Source of the DNA: an uncultured Fibrobacter sp.
Lineage (GTDB): Bacteria > Fibrobacterota > Fibrobacteria > Fibrobacterales > Fibrobacteraceae
Direction of reading: 5' to 3'
Length of the DNA stretch: 64,000 nucleotides
Assembly (NCBI RefSeq): GCF_947166265.1
Contig: NZ_CAMVDO010000014.1
Location: 19,551 to 83,550 of the forward strand
The position numbers and the translations under genes are program-made. The notes below the pieces were generated by a model. That model made no database searches. It was given only the letters and a program-made list of their open reading frames with translations, and was not told the DNA's origin. Of the stretch, positions 16,609 through 30,622 are shown one piece after another (positions within the stretch are counted from its first letter, which is position 1; the number at the start of each line of letters is the position of its first letter).

Positions 16609-16627
16609 CTCACTTCCTGGAGTCATT

Positions 16628-16816
16628 ATGCGCAAGATCCAGCAATATGTCAAGGAATCCATCGAGGAACTGAAGAAAGTCACTTGGCCTACTTGGGAAG
16701 AACTTAAGGGTTCCACCTTGGTAGTGATGCTTTTCAGCGTCATTATGGGTCTGTACATTGCCGGACTCGACGTTGGTTTTTCTTGGATTATTGACAAGAT
16801 TATGGGAAGAGGTTAG
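16628..16816 (+). CDS. secE: Protein translocase subunit SecE
   Basis: A 62-residue single-membrane-span SecE, the short form common outside Enterobacteria. The conserved amphipathic segment VKESIEELKKVTWPTWEEL (residues ~8-26) carries the KKVTWPT signature and is followed by one membrane segment (TLVVMLFSVIMGLYIAGLDV). SecE stabilises SecY in the export channel. Five bases separate it from nusG, the standard gene pair. Confidence 0.96.
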   Translation: MRKIQQYVKESIEELKKVTWPTWEELKGSTLVVMLFSVIMGLYIAGLDVGFSWIIDKIMGRG

Positions 16817-16821
16817 TTGTT

Positions 16822-17370
16822 ATGCCTGATATGAAGTGGTATGCCATTCACACCTTTTCCGGTCAAGAAAATAACATTAAGAAACGTATCGAGCAGATGA
16901 TTGAACGCGAAGGCGTTCAAGATAAGTTCGGACAGATTATCGTACCGACCCGCGAGGTGGTTTCCACCGTTCGCGGTCATCGTCATGTATCCGTCCAGAA
17001 CGCAATGCCCACTTACGTTTTCATCGAAATGGTGCTGGACGAGCTCACCCAGCATTTGGTGATGAACATCAATGGCGTCACCCATTTCCTTGGAATGACC
17101 CCCACTAAGAGGGTGGCCATTCCTTTGCAACAGAGCGAGGTCGATCGTCTTCTTGGAGTTGATCCTAGTGGCTCTACTGAAGGCGAGATCCAAAACCCGT
17201 ACTCTATTGGCGAAAATGTCCGCATCAAGGAAGGTCCCTTCAAGGACTTTGTGGGCGTCGTAGACGAAATCATGGAAGACAAGACCAAGATTAAGGTCAT
17301 GGTGACTGTCTTCGGTCGTTCTACGCCTGTCGAACTCTCCTACAACCAGGTTGAGTCCGACATCGCTTAA
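16822..17370 (+). CDS. nusG: Transcription antitermination factor NusG
   Basis: The 182-residue protein starts with the NGN domain (MKWYAIHTFSGQENN, TYVFIEM, FLGMTPTKRVAIP) and ends with a KOW domain (about residues 128-180, IGENVRIKEGPFKDFVGVVD). NusG binds RNA polymerase, suppresses pausing and couples it to Rho or the ribosome. It is in its standard place between secE and rplK. The start could also be the second methionine (residue 4). Confidence 0.97.
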   Translation: MPDMKWYAIHTFSGQENNIKKRIEQMIEREGVQDKFGQIIVPTREVVSTVRGHRHVSVQNAMPTYVFIEMVLDELTQHLVMNINGVTHFLGMTPTKRVAIPLQQSEVDRLLGVDPSGSTEGEIQNPYSIGENVRIKEGPFKDFVGVVDEIMEDKTKIKVMVTVFGRSTPVELSYNQVESDIA

Positions 17371-17399
17371 TTCTACGGTTTTGAAACGGAGATAACACA

Positions 17400-17825
17400 G
17401 TGGCAAAGAAAATCACAGGTTATATTAAGCTCCAGATTCCTGCAGGCGCCGCTAACCCGGCTCCCCCGGTAGGTCCCGCCCTTGGTCAGAAGGGTGTGAA
17501 CATCATGGAATTCTGCAAGCAGTTCAACGCTAAGACCCAGAACGACAAGGGAATGATTATCCCGGTCGTTATTACGGTCTATGCCGATAAGAGCTTTACC
17601 TTCATCACGAAGGTATCGCCGGTTCCGGCCCTCATCAAGAAGGCTGCCGGCATTGAAAGCGGCTCTGGCGAACCCAACCGTAAGAAAGTTGGTAAGCTCA
17701 CCAAGGCCCAGGTCCAGGATATCGCCCAAAAGAAGATGCCGGATCTAAACACAATCGACCTCGAAGCCGCTATGCGCATGGTCGCGGGTACTGCTCGCTC
17801 CATGGGTATTGAAGTGGTTGACTGA
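17400..17825 (+). CDS. rplK: Ribosomal protein uL11
   Basis: A 141-residue L11 of normal length, using a GTG start at 17400. The N-terminal domain has [20 protein letters not shown] and [12 protein letters not shown]; the C-terminal RNA-binding domain ends [18 protein letters not shown]11 with 23S rRNA forms the GTPase-associated centre. GGAGATAACACA precedes the GTG. Confidence 0.97.
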   Translation: MAKKITGYIKLQIPAGAANPAPPVGPALGQKGVNIMEFCKQFNAKTQNDKGMIIPVVITVYADKSFTFITKVSPVPALIKKAAGIESGSGEPNRKKVGKLTKAQVQDIAQKKMPDLNTIDLEAAMRMVAGTARSMGIEVVD

Positions 17826-17865
17826 GGCAGGTAATTCACCGTTACGTATCTGACAGGAAAATTTC

Positions 17866-18552
17866 ATGTTCAGAGGAAAAAAATACAAAAAGATTGCTGA
17901 ATCTTTCGATCGCACCAAGGCGTACGATTTGAAGGAAGCAATCGAAATACTCAAAAAGTCCGAATTGAAGTTCGACCAGACGGTCGAAGTACACTTCAAT
18001 CTCGGTGTGGACCCAAAACATTCCGACCAAGTGGTTCGTGGCACTGTTGTGCTGCCGCATGGTACCGGTCGTCAGGTCCGCGTCTTGGTTTTCTGCAAGG
18101 ACAATAACCTTGAAGTTGCTAAGAGCGCAGGTGCTGACTACGCAGGTGGTGCTGACTTGGTTCAGAAGATTCAGGAAGGCTGGCTGGACTTTGATTCCGT
18201 CGTTGCTACTCCCGACATGATGCCGGTGATTAGTAAGGTCGCTAAGGTCCTCGGTCCTCGCGGTTTGATGCCTTCTCCGAAGGCCGGCACGGTTACGGTT
18301 AACGTTGCCCAGACGGTTAAGGAACTCAAGGCTGGTAAGATCCAGTACCGCGTTGACAAGGGCGCTAATGTCCATGCCCCCGTAGGCAAGCTCTCCTTCG
18401 GTGTCGAACAGCTGGCTGAAAATACCAAGGCTGTTATCGACTCTGTCGTTAAGAACAAGCCTCAATCTTCTAAGGGCACCTACATTAAGAGCCTTACGTT
18501 GTCCGCAACGATGGCTCCGGGCATCAAACTTGATATGGCACTGACGCGCTAG
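17866..18552 (+). CDS. rplA: Ribosomal protein uL1
   Basis: A 228-residue L1 of normal length. It shows [16 protein letters not shown], the VVLPHGTGR motif and [15 protein letters not shown], the conserved rRNA/mRNA-binding site. In other bacteria L1 represses its own L11 operon by binding an rRNA-like leader; no such leader was resolved here. It is 40 bases after rplK and eight before rplJ. Confidence 0.97.
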   Translation: MFRGKKYKKIAESFDRTKAYDLKEAIEILKKSELKFDQTVEVHFNLGVDPKHSDQVVRGTVVLPHGTGRQVRVLVFCKDNNLEVAKSAGADYAGGADLVQKIQEGWLDFDSVVATPDMMPVISKVAKVLGPRGLMPSPKAGTVTVNVAQTVKELKAGKIQYRVDKGANVHAPVGKLSFGVEQLAENTKAVIDSVVKNKPQSSKGTYIKSLTLSATMAPGIKLDMALTR

Positions 18553-18560
18553 GAGATACC

Positions 18561-19097
18561 ATGAAAGCTGTAGTTAAAAAACAACAGACCGTGGACGCGC
18601 TCGTCGAGTCCTTCAATGGCGCAACCGCCGTCTATCTGCTCAATTATCAAGGCATGACCGTAGAAAAGGACAATGCCCTTCGCAAGGCACTCGCATCTAA
18701 GGGTGTTAAGTACCACGCTGTGAAGAATACTCTTCTCAAGCGCGTGCTCGCCGCTCTTAAGGTCGAAGGTCTCGACGATTTGCTGACCGGTGCAACATCC
18801 GTTATGGTCGGCTTCGAAGAAGACCCGCTTCTGCCCGCTCGCGAAATTGAAGCATTCCACAAAGCAAACCCCGATTTCTTGGTTGCCAAGAGCGTTTACC
18901 TCGATGGTAAGCCGATGCCTGGCTCCGAAGTCGTGAACCTCGCTAAGATCCCGGATCGTAAGGGCATGATCGCTCAGATCGTCTCCATCGCTCTCGGACC
19001 TGGTTCCACGATCGCCGGTCAAATCAAGACGCTCCAGGAAAAGCTGGAAAAAGAATCGGGCTCCGAAGCTGCTCCTGAAGCCGCTGCGGAAGCTTAA
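18561..19097 (+). CDS. rplJ: Ribosomal protein uL10
   Basis: A 178-residue L10, the base of the L7/L12 stalk. The N-terminal rRNA-binding domain (about residues 1-130) contains YQGMTVEKDNALRKAL and VKYHAVKNTLLKR. The C-terminal helix that binds L7/L12 dimers ends in an Ala/Glu-rich tail. AGGAG lies six bases upstream. The gap to rplA is only eight bases, so there is no separate L10 leader between them. Confidence 0.96.
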   Translation: MKAVVKKQQTVDALVESFNGATAVYLLNYQGMTVEKDNALRKALASKGVKYHAVKNTLLKRVLAALKVEGLDDLLTGATSVMVGFEEDPLLPAREIEAFHKANPDFLVAKSVYLDGKPMPGSEVVNLAKIPDRKGMIAQIVSIALGPGSTIAGQIKTLQEKLEKESGSEAAPEAAAEA

Positions 19098-19148
19098 CAA
19101 CAAACCACAAACCAAAAAATTTAAACGGAATAATCGGAGAAACACATC

Positions 19149-19520
19149 ATGGCAACTGATATCAAGGCACTGGGCGATCAAATCGTTGGTCTTACCCTTC
19201 TCGAAGCCAAGGCTTTGGCTGACTACCTTAAAGAAACCCACGGCATCGAAGCTGCTGCCGGTGGCGCTGTCGTAATGGCCGCCGCTGCTGCCGCTCCTGC
19301 TGAAGAAAAGACTGAATTCGACGTCATCCTCGTCGAATGCGGCGCTAAGAAGATGGACGTCCTCAAGGCCGTCCGCGCCATCACCGGTCTGGGCCTCAAG
19401 GAAGCTAAGGACCTGGTCGAAAAGGCCAACAGCGTGGTCAAGGAAGCAATGCCGAAGGCTGACGCTGAAAAGCTCAAGAAGGACTTGGAAGATCTCGGAG
19501 CAAAGGTCGCTCTGAAGTAA
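19149..19520 (+). CDS. rplL: Ribosomal protein bL7/L12
   Basis: The 123-residue stalk protein has a dimerisation helix at residues 1-35, an Ala-rich hinge ([19 protein letters not shown]) and a C-terminal factor-binding domain with [20 protein letters not shown] and [15 protein letters not shown]. It recruits translation GTPases. Codon bias is extreme. An attenuator-like hairpin follows before rpoB. Confidence 0.97.
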   Translation: MATDIKALGDQIVGLTLLEAKALADYLKETHGIEAAAGGAVVMAAAAAAPAEEKTEFDVILVECGAKKMDVLKAVRAITGLGLKEAKDLVEKANSVVKEAMPKADAEKLKKDLEDLGAKVALK

Positions 19521-19554
19521 TGCTTTCACTTCATTGACTTATTATACGCCAACT

Positions 19555-19579
19555 GCCTGCACTTTATGTGCGGGCTTTT
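19555..19579 (+). terminator. Attenuator-like hairpin between rplL and rpoB
   Basis: GCCTGCAC (19555-19562), loop TTTAT, GTGCGGGC (19568-19575), then TTTT. The 8-bp stem with a short T run is a weak terminator, as in E. coli, where partial termination here lowers rpoBC expression relative to the stalk proteins. Confidence 0.65.
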
Positions 19580-19642
19580 GGTGTATTAAACTTTTTTGCT
19601 ATTTTTAGATAAAAAAGCTCTTCACCGGATGAGGTATTTCAA

Positions 19643-22600
19643 ATGACCACGGAGCGAAAAAGCTATTCCTCCAATAAGTTCCAGCTGGAACTCCCGTACC
19701 TGATCGAAGTCCAGAAGGCTTCGTACGAGCAATTCCTCCAGAAGGAAATCCCGCAAGAAAAACGTCTCAAGGTTGGGCTGGAACGCGTGTTCCAGGATAT
19801 TTTCCCCATTACCGACGTCAAGGGACTCTATTCTCTTAATTACGAAGGTTACTATTTCGGTATCCCGAAATACAGCATCCCAGAATGCCGTCAGCGTGGG
19901 CTCACGTATTCTATGGAGCTTTATGCCACCCTTTCTCTCCAGAGTTTCGAGGAAGATGGCGAAGATCGCAAGCTCAAGGAAGAAGTCAAGAACGACGTCC
20001 TTATTTGCGAACTCCCGATCATGACTGAAAACGGAACGTTCATCGTCAACGGCGCTGAACGTGTTGTCGTTTCCCAGTTGCACCGTTCCTACGGTATTAG
20101 CTTTGACGAAGAACTCCAGCAGAACGGCCGTTCCGACTACAAGAGCCGCATTATTCCGCACCGTGGTGCCTGGGTCGAGTTCAATACCGAAGGCGATACC
20201 CTTTATCTTCAGATCGACCGCAAGAAGAAGCTCGCCGCAACGGTCATGCTCCGTTGCCTTGGCTTCGAAACCACCGAAGACATCCTCAAGCTTTTCTACA
20301 AGAAGACCGAAGAAGTCTCCGTGGAAGAAATGGCCGAACAGTACGATGAAAACGGCGTCTGCGTCCTGATTGACCGCGTTGTTTTCGAAGACGTCATCGA
20401 TACCAATACCGGTGAAGTCGTGCTCGCTGCAAACGAAGTGATCGACGACAAGAAGCTCGAAGTCCTTCGCCAGAGCAGCGTTGAAAAGGTTGTCCTCCTT
20501 TCCAAGGAAGAAGACAATCTGCTTATCCACTACACCCTCGCTGCAGACAAGACGAAGTCCCGCGAAGACGCCCTCAAGGCTATCTACTCCGTGACTCACC
20601 AGCAGCAGGACGAAGCTCCGGACATGCGCACTGCCGAAATCTACTTCGACAGCCAGTTCATTTCCGATCCGCACAAGTACGACCTCGGCGAAGTGGGTCG
20701 TTACCGCTTGAACGCCAAGATTTACAGCAAGCCCGAAATCCGCGAAATCCTCGCTGAACTCGGCGACGAATTCAAGATTCCGTCCCTTACCATGATGACC
20801 ATGAGCAAGGCGGACTTCCTTGCCATCATCGAGTACATGATCGGTCTTTACAACGGTACCGAAGGCTTTGCTCTCGACGATATCGACCACTTGGGCAACC
20901 GTCGTACCCGTTCCGTTGGCGAACTCTTGGCCAACCAGATTTCCGTGGGTCTTTCCCGTATGTCTCGCGTCATCCGCGAGAACCTGAACCTCCACGGCGA
21001 AGACGAACAGATGACTCCGCGCGACCTCGTGAACACTCGCATGGTTTCCTCCGTGGTCCAGGCATTCTTCGGTTCCAGCCAGCTGTCCCAGTTCATGGAC
21101 CAGATGAACCCGCTTTCTGAACTCACTCACAAGCGTCGTCTTTCCGCTCTCGGTCCTGGTGGTCTTTCCCGCGAACGCGCAGGCTTCGAAGTCCGTGACG
21201 TGCACTACACGCACTACGGCCGTCTCTGCCCGATCGAAACTCCGGAAGGCCCGAACATCGGTCTTATCAACTCCCTCGCCTCCTTTGCCGTGGTGAACCA
21301 CTTCGGCTTTATTGAAACCCCGTACCGTATCGTGGGTCTCATCGACTTCAAGGACGCCAAGGGCAACATCGTGAAGGTTCCCGAATCCAAGTGGCATTTC
21401 GGTATCTTCAAGGCTTTCGTGCACGACCCGCACCTCTTCCTGGAACTTGAACTGACCAAGAAGCAGATCGACTCCGTGCGCATGAACCTCGACATCAAGC
21501 AGCGTGCCCTGTTCGAAGGTTTTGTGAACAAGGTGTTCGCGTTCAAGGATGTCGATGGCAACGTGACCTACTACCGTAACGGTTTCACTGTCGAAGACTT
21601 TAACGGCAAGCCCGATTACGAACAGGTGGGCACCGTCGTGGAACAGATCGTTTCCGACTACATCACCTTCCTCACTGCCGACGAAGAAGACGCTTTCAAG
21701 GTGGCTCCGGCATCGACCGAACTCACCGACGACAACCGCTTCAAGGGCGACATGGACGGCTACGTGATCGTCCGTGACAAGAGCGAATATCCGCACCTCA
21801 TGCGTCAGGACAGCTTTGCCCTCGACGACGAAGAAACCGAACGCATCGACCTCATGGACGTGGCCCCGATGCAGATCGTGTCTGTCGCCGCTGGTCTTAT
21901 CCCGTTCCTCGAACACGATGACGCTAACCGTGCATTGATGGGTTCTAACATGCAGCGCCAGGCTGTGCCTCTGCTCCGCGCCGAAGCTCCGGTCGTGGGT
22001 ACGGGTCTCGAACGCCGCGCCGCTCTCGACTCGGGTACGGTGGTCCGCGCCAAGCACGACGGTAAGGTGACCTTCGTCGATGCACGCAACATTACCGTGC
22101 AGCGTGGCGACATGGTGGACGGCAACTTCGTGCCTCTCACCGGCCTCGGCGAAAACTACGAATTTTTGGGCAAGGATCCTATCGACACCTACGTGCTCCG
22201 TAAGTTCGAACGTTCCAACCAGGATTCCTGCATCAACCAGAAGCCTATCGTTGACGTGGGCGATTTCGTCAAGGCGGGCGACGTGCTTGCCGACGGCGTT
22301 TCCACCGACCACGGCGAACTGGCTCTCGGTAAGAACATCCTCATCGGCTTCCTCCCCTGGAACGGTTACAACTACGAAGACGCCGTTATCATTTCGGAAG
22401 AACTCGCCATCAAGGATACCTTTACCTCTATCCATATCGAAGAATACGAAATGGAAGTCCGCGACACCAAGCGCGGCCCCGAAGAACTCACCCGTGAAAT
22501 TCCGAACGTTGGCGAAGATGCTCTTAGGAACCTCGACGAAAACGGCGTGATCCGCGTGGGTGCCGAAGTCACGGCTGACGACATCCTCGTCGGTAAGGTG

Positions 22601-23914
22601 ACTCCGAAGGGCGAAACCGAACTTTCTCCGGAAGAACGCCTGCTCCGCGCTATCTTCGGCGAAAAGGCCGGCGATGTCCGCGATTCTTCTTTGAAGGCTC
22701 CTCCGGGAATGAAGGGCGTGGTGCTTGAAACCCGCATCTTCAGCAAGAAGGACAAGGCCGACAAGAACAGCAAGGAAAAGGACCAGGAAACCATCAACGA
22801 TATCCGCTCCAATTTCCAGAAGCAGATCGACAAGATCAAGGCTTCCTGTTCCGAACACTTGTTCGAACTCCTCGGCGGCAAGGCAGCCGGCAAGGTCATG
22901 GACAACGAAACTCACGAACTCCTGATTCGCGAAGGCCAGACCTACACCGAACAGAACCTCTCCGCTATCGATGTGACCAAGGTCTCTCCGGCATCTACCT
23001 TCGTGGTGGGTGACGACGAACTCCAGGAAAAGGTTCTTTCGCTCGTGCTCGTTGCTCGCGACAACCTCGATACCCTGACCCGTACCATGGAAAAGGAAAT
23101 CGACAAGGTCACGAAGGGCGACGAACTCAAGCCGGGCGTGCTCAAGTGCGTGAAGGTCTACATCGCGAAGAAGCGTTGCCTCTCTATCGGTGACAAGATG
23201 GCTGGTCGTCACGGTAACAAGGGTGTCGTCTCGAAGATCGTGCCGGTCGAAGACATGCCGTTCACCGAAGACGGTCGTCCGCTGCAGATCCTTCTGAACC
23301 CGCTGGGCGTGCCTTCTCGTATGAACATCGGTCAGGTGCTTGAAGTTCACCTGGGCTGGGCTGCAAAGACGCTCGGCTTCAAGGTGACGACTCCGGTGTT
23401 CGACGGTGCCAAGTTCGAAGATATCTGCAAGGAACTCGAAAAGGCTTACCAGAAGAACCCGATCGTGAACTACGAAATGGATCCGGACAACAACAAGATT
23501 ATCGGTAAGGCAAAGCTCTATGACGGCCGTACCGGTGAAGCTTTCCTGAACCCGGTGACGATCGGTTACATGTACTACCTCAAGCTCGGTCACTTGGTGG
23601 ACGACAAGATCCACGCCCGTTCTATCGGTAGCTACGCTCTCGTTACCCAGCAGCCTCTTGGCGGTAAGAGCCAGTTCGGTGGCCAGCGCTTCGGTGAAAT
23701 GGAAGTGTGGGCTATGGAAGCTTACGGTGCCGCTTACACGCTGCAGGAACTCCTCACGGTCAAGTCCGATGACGTGCAGGGCCGTTCCAAGGTGTACGAC
23801 GCTATCGTGCACGGTCAGAACACGCCGAAGCCGGGTGTTCCTGAATCCTTCAACGTTATGATCCGCGAAGTTCGTTCTTTGGGTCTCAATATTCAGACCA
23901 ATGGAGATAAGTAA
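19643..23914 (+). CDS. rpoB: RNA polymerase beta subunit
   Basis: The 1423-residue beta subunit has all expected landmarks. The rifampicin pocket FFGSSQLSQFMDQMNPLSEL lies near residues 474-493, with the contacts equivalent to D516, H526 and S531 of E. coli present, but the N518 position is Met. GRLCPIETPEGPNIGLINSL follows, then KMAGRHGNKGVVSKI near residue 1190 and the C-terminal GGKSQFGGQRFGEMEVWAME. It forms the RNA polymerase active-site cleft with rpoC, whose start codon lies one base after the rpoB stop. GATGAGG precedes the ATG. Confidence 0.98.
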   Translation: MTTERKSYSSNKFQLELPYLIEVQKASYEQFLQKEIPQEKRLKVGLERVFQDIFPITDVKGLYSLNYEGYYFGIPKYSIPECRQRGLTYSMELYATLSLQSFEEDGEDRKLKEEVKNDVLICELPIMTENGTFIVNGAERVVVSQLHRSYGISFDEELQQNGRSDYKSRIIPHRGAWVEFNTEGDTLYLQIDRKKKLAATVMLRCLGFETTEDILKLFYKKTEEVSVEEMAEQYDENGVCVLIDRVVFEDVIDTNTGEVVLAANEVIDDKKLEVLRQSSVEKVVLLSKEEDNLLIHYTLAADKTKSREDALKAIYSVTHQQQDEAPDMRTAEIYFDSQFISDPHKYDLGEVGRYRLNAKIYSKPEIREILAELGDEFKIPSLTMMTMSKADFLAIIEYMIGLYNGTEGFALDDIDHLGNRRTRSVGELLANQISVGLSRMSRVIRENLNLHGEDEQMTPRDLVNTRMVSSVVQAFFGSSQLSQFMDQMNPLSELTHKRRLSALGPGGLSRERAGFEVRDVHYTHYGRLCPIETPEGPNIGLINSLASFAVVNHFGFIETPYRIVGLIDFKDAKGNIVKVPESKWHFGIFKAFVHDPHLFLELELTKKQIDSVRMNLDIKQRALFEGFVNKVFAFKDVDGNVTYYRNGFTVEDFNGKPDYEQVGTVVEQIVSDYITFLTADEEDAFKVAPASTELTDDNRFKGDMDGYVIVRDKSEYPHLMRQDSFALDDEETERIDLMDVAPMQIVSVAAGLIPFLEHDDANRALMGSNMQRQAVPLLRAEAPVVGTGLERRAALDSGTVVRAKHDGKVTFVDARNITVQRGDMVDGNFVPLTGLGENYEFLGKDPIDTYVLRKFERSNQDSCINQKPIVDVGDFVKAGDVLADGVSTDHGELALGKNILIGFLPWNGYNYEDAVIISEELAIKDTFTSIHIEEYEMEVRDTKRGPEELTREIPNVGEDALRNLDENGVIRVGAEVTADDILVGKVTPKGETELSPEERLLRAIFGEKAGDVRDSSLKAPPGMKGVVLETRIFSKKDKADKNSKEKDQETINDIRSNFQKQIDKIKASCSEHLFELLGGKAAGKVMDNETHELLIREGQTYTEQNLSAIDVTKVSPASTFVVGDDELQEKVLSLVLVARDNLDTLTRTMEKEIDKVTKGDELKPGVLKCVKVYIAKKRCLSIGDKMAGRHGNKGVVSKIVPVEDMPFTEDGRPLQILLNPLGVPSRMNIGQVLEVHLGWAAKTLGFKVTTPVFDGAKFEDICKELEKAYQKNPIVNYEMDPDNNKIIGKAKLYDGRTGEAFLNPVTIGYMYYLKLGHLVDDKIHARSIGSYALVTQQPLGGKSQFGGQRFGEMEVWAMEAYGAAYTLQELLTVKSDDVQGRSKVYDAIVHGQNTPKPGVPESFNVMIREVRSLGLNIQTNGDK

Positions 23915-23915
23915 T

Positions 23916-28361
<4,446 letters not shown>

Positions 28362-28371
28362 CCCCGACTAC

Positions 28372-28400
28372 TTGAAAAAATTGGAAAAAGAAACTATATT
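28372..28400 (+). promoter_or_regulatory. Promoter for rpsL-rpsG
   Basis: TTGAAA (28372-28377) and TATATT (28395-28400) are 17 bases apart, 27 bases before the GTG start of rpsL, leaving room for the AGGAG ribosome site at 28416. The rpsL-rpsG pair can thus be expressed apart from rpoBC. Confidence 0.75.
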
Positions 28401-28427
28401 TGCACTCCAAAATCTAGGAGATTAACA

Positions 28428-28817
28428 GTGCCAACTATTCAACAGCTCGTCCGCAACGGACGTGAACAGATCAGCAACAAGACCGCTTCCGTGGCCTTGA
28501 AGTCCTGCCCCCAGAAGCGCGGTGTTTGCACCCGCGTGTACACCAGCACCCCGAAGAAGCCGAACTCTGCTCTTCGTAAGATCGCCCGTGTGCGTCTTTC
28601 CAACAAGATGGAAGTGACCGCATACATTCCTGGTGAAGGCCACAACCTCCAGGAACACTCCATCGTGCTCATCCGCGGTGGTCGTGTGAAGGACGTCCCC
28701 GGTGTTCGTTACCACATCATCCGTGGTACCCTGGATACCCAGGCTGTGAACGGTCGCCAGAACGGCCGCTCCAAGTACGGTGTTAAGAAGAAGGGTGCCG
28801 CTCCGGCCAAGAAGTAA
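28428..28817 (+). CDS. rpsL: Ribosomal protein uS12
   Basis: A 129-residue S12 with a GTG start and AGGAG seven bases upstream. The decoding-centre motifs [11 protein letters not shown] and [14 protein letters not shown] are present with the lysines that change in streptomycin-resistant mutants (E. coli K43 and K88), so it reads as wild type. The C-terminal tail is Lys/Ala-rich. It sits 12 bases before rpsG. Confidence 0.98.
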   Translation: MPTIQQLVRNGREQISNKTASVALKSCPQKRGVCTRVYTSTPKKPNSALRKIARVRLSNKMEVTAYIPGEGHNLQEHSIVLIRGGRVKDVPGVRYHIIRGTLDTQAVNGRQNGRSKYGVKKKGAAPAKK

Positions 28818-28829
28818 GGAAGGTAGAAT

Positions 28830-29306
28830 ATGTCTAGAAGAAGAAAGGCTCTCCATCGCTCCATCCTCCCGGATCCGCGTTACAAGTCCACGCTCGTTAC
28901 CGAACTCGTCGGTGTCGTGCTGAAGCAGGGCAAGAAGACCATCGCTGAACAGATCGTCTACACCGCTCTCGAAAACCTCGGCCAGAAGCTCGAAGGTCCG
29001 GAATCTCCGCTCGAAAAGTTCGAACTCTGCCTCGAAAACATCAAGCCGCGCCTCGAAGTGAAGTCCCGCCGTATCGGTGGTGCTAACTACCAGGTTCCTA
29101 TGGAAGTTGCACCGGACCGCGCCAAGGCCCTCGCTCTCCGTTGGCTCCTTGATGCCGCCCGTAACCGCAACGAAGCCAACATGGCTGACCGCCTTGCTGC
29201 TGAACTCGTTGCTGCCAAGAACGGTGAAGGCAACGCTGTCCGCAAGAAGAACGACACGCACAAGATGGCCGAAGCCAACAAGGCTTTCGCCCACTTCCGT
29301 TTCTAA
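28830..29306 (+). CDS. rpsG: Ribosomal protein uS7
   Basis: A 158-residue S7, primary binder of the 16S rRNA 3' domain. Typical segments are MSRRRKALHRSILPDPRY, KSRRIGGANYQVPMEV and the end NKAFAHFRF. AGGAAGG lies before the ATG. In most bacteria fusA and tuf follow; here a strong terminator ends the operon. Confidence 0.98.
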   Translation: MSRRRKALHRSILPDPRYKSTLVTELVGVVLKQGKKTIAEQIVYTALENLGQKLEGPESPLEKFELCLENIKPRLEVKSRRIGGANYQVPMEVAPDRAKALALRWLLDAARNRNEANMADRLAAELVAAKNGEGNAVRKKNDTHKMAEANKAFAHFRF

Positions 29307-29340
29307 TTCTTGCATTAGCACAGAATTATCCTAGAGAGAG

Positions 29341-29373
29341 GCTCCGCTTAAAAGCGGAGCTTTTCTTTTTTTT
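29341..29373 (+). terminator. Terminator of the rpoBC-rpsLG region
   Basis: GCTCCGCTT (29341-29349) pairs with AAGCGGAGC (29352-29360) and a long T-rich tract follows. The same stem and loop recurs at 33803 after an unrelated gene. Confidence 0.9.
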
Positions 29374-29392
29374 GCGAGTGTCGTTTAAGGGA

Positions 29393-29420
29393 CATATTCC
29401 AAAATGGAATATGCCTTTTT
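29393..29420 (+). terminator. Second hairpin with T run
   Basis: CATATTCC (29393-29400), loop AAAAT, GGAATATG (29406-29413), then CC and five T. It backs up the preceding terminator and separates the core cluster from the secreted pair downstream. Confidence 0.6.
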
Positions 29421-29518
29421 GTAATATAACTTTTCGAAAAAAACGTCTGTTTTGTAAAGAAAAAGTGTACATTTAGGATGTATTTCGTTCAAAAAACATT
29501 TTTTGAGAGGTGAGCCCT

Positions 29519-30613
29519 ATGAAAGGCTTTTTCCGGTTTGCTTCTGTCATGGCGGTTCTGACGGGATTGTTGTCCGTAAGTTCCCTGGCCGAGACATCCC
29601 CGTACGATGCTGCACGTGTTCTTCGCGTGACGATGAAGGATGGCTCTACCCGCTTGTTCCTGGCGGAACATGTGGATTCAATCACGTTCAAGGCGGACTT
29701 GAAGGATAGTTCGGGGATAGGGAGCCCGGACAAGTTTAAGGAGGCCAACCTGAAATTGGTTGATTTTGTCGAGTACAACCACCTTCAGGCCGTCTTCGAT
29801 GGCGTCGATGGAGAAATCCCTATGCTTCTAGGAGATGACGGTGACGAGATGCATGGTATGTATTTCGGTGCATTGTCCTACGCCGAGAATGGATCGGTCG
29901 CCCGTATAAAAGGTGACTGGACCGTTCCTGACACTATCAGAGTGCACGAGGACATCACCATCAACAAGGTTTTCTTCGAAAGGGAATTTGTGACGGGTTC
30001 CTATTCTACCTTGTTCCTGCCTTTTGATATAGAAGCTGGCAAGGTTCATGGGGTCAAGTTCTACGCATTGAATGTGCAGAAAAGCGATGGTACATGGAAG
30101 GTGGTGGCTTCCCGTGTGTCATCGAAATCTAAGATCAAGGCGTACACGCCCTACTTAATAGAAGCGACGGGACCGGTCATGACTTTTGACGGCCCTGTTA
30201 CGTTCAAGAAGACTGTGAGGAACAATCTCTCCTTCGGGGACTGGGAAGTGAGAGGGGTGTATTGCTATTCCGCTTTCGGTGATTTCGAGGAAGGTCAGGG
30301 AAAGCTGTTTGACTTTGCCGTGACGGGTGAAAAGGAACCCAAGGTGGGCGAGTTCGTTTTGGCGGGAAAGGATGATGATATCTATCCTTTGCAGGCCTAT
30401 CTTGTGTACAGCGGCAAGAAGTCCTCCATGCCCAAGACCCTCGATGTGGAAATTGTCGAAAACACGATGGTTGTGGGTAGAGGGTCTATCAATACAAGGA
30501 CCGGGGCTATTCGACTGGATAACTGGTATGACTTGCAGGGCCGGAAACTCAAGGGTAAGCCCAACACCAAGGGAACCTATTACCATAATGCCAAGCGGGT
30601 AATTGTCAAGTAG
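29519..30613 (+). CDS. Secreted protein, partner gene of the toxin-B-like protein
   Basis: The ATG at 29519 is preferred: GAGAGG lies eight bases upstream and the product begins with a clean signal peptide (MKGFFRFASVMAVLTGLLSVSSLA). An in-frame GTG at 29510 is the alternative. The 364-residue product is beta-rich and not recognised. Residues 20-50 (VLRVTMKDGSTRLFLAEHVD) and the end (DNWYDLQGRKLKG...GTYYHNAKRVIVK) resemble modules of Bacteroidetes-type secreted proteins, where such a tail serves type IX export. The stop is nine bases before the next gene, with GGAGG between, so the two are translated from one message and probably work together. Confidence 0.65.
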   Translation: MKGFFRFASVMAVLTGLLSVSSLAETSPYDAARVLRVTMKDGSTRLFLAEHVDSITFKADLKDSSGIGSPDKFKEANLKLVDFVEYNHLQAVFDGVDGEIPMLLGDDGDEMHGMYFGALSYAENGSVARIKGDWTVPDTIRVHEDITINKVFFEREFVTGSYSTLFLPFDIEAGKVHGVKFYALNVQKSDGTWKVVASRVSSKSKIKAYTPYLIEATGPVMTFDGPVTFKKTVRNNLSFGDWEVRGVYCYSAFGDFEEGQGKLFDFAVTGEKEPKVGEFVLAGKDDDIYPLQAYLVYSGKKSSMPKTLDVEIVENTMVVGRGSINTRTGAIRLDNWYDLQGRKLKGKPNTKGTYYHNAKRVIVK

Positions 30614-30622
30614 GAGGCGACC

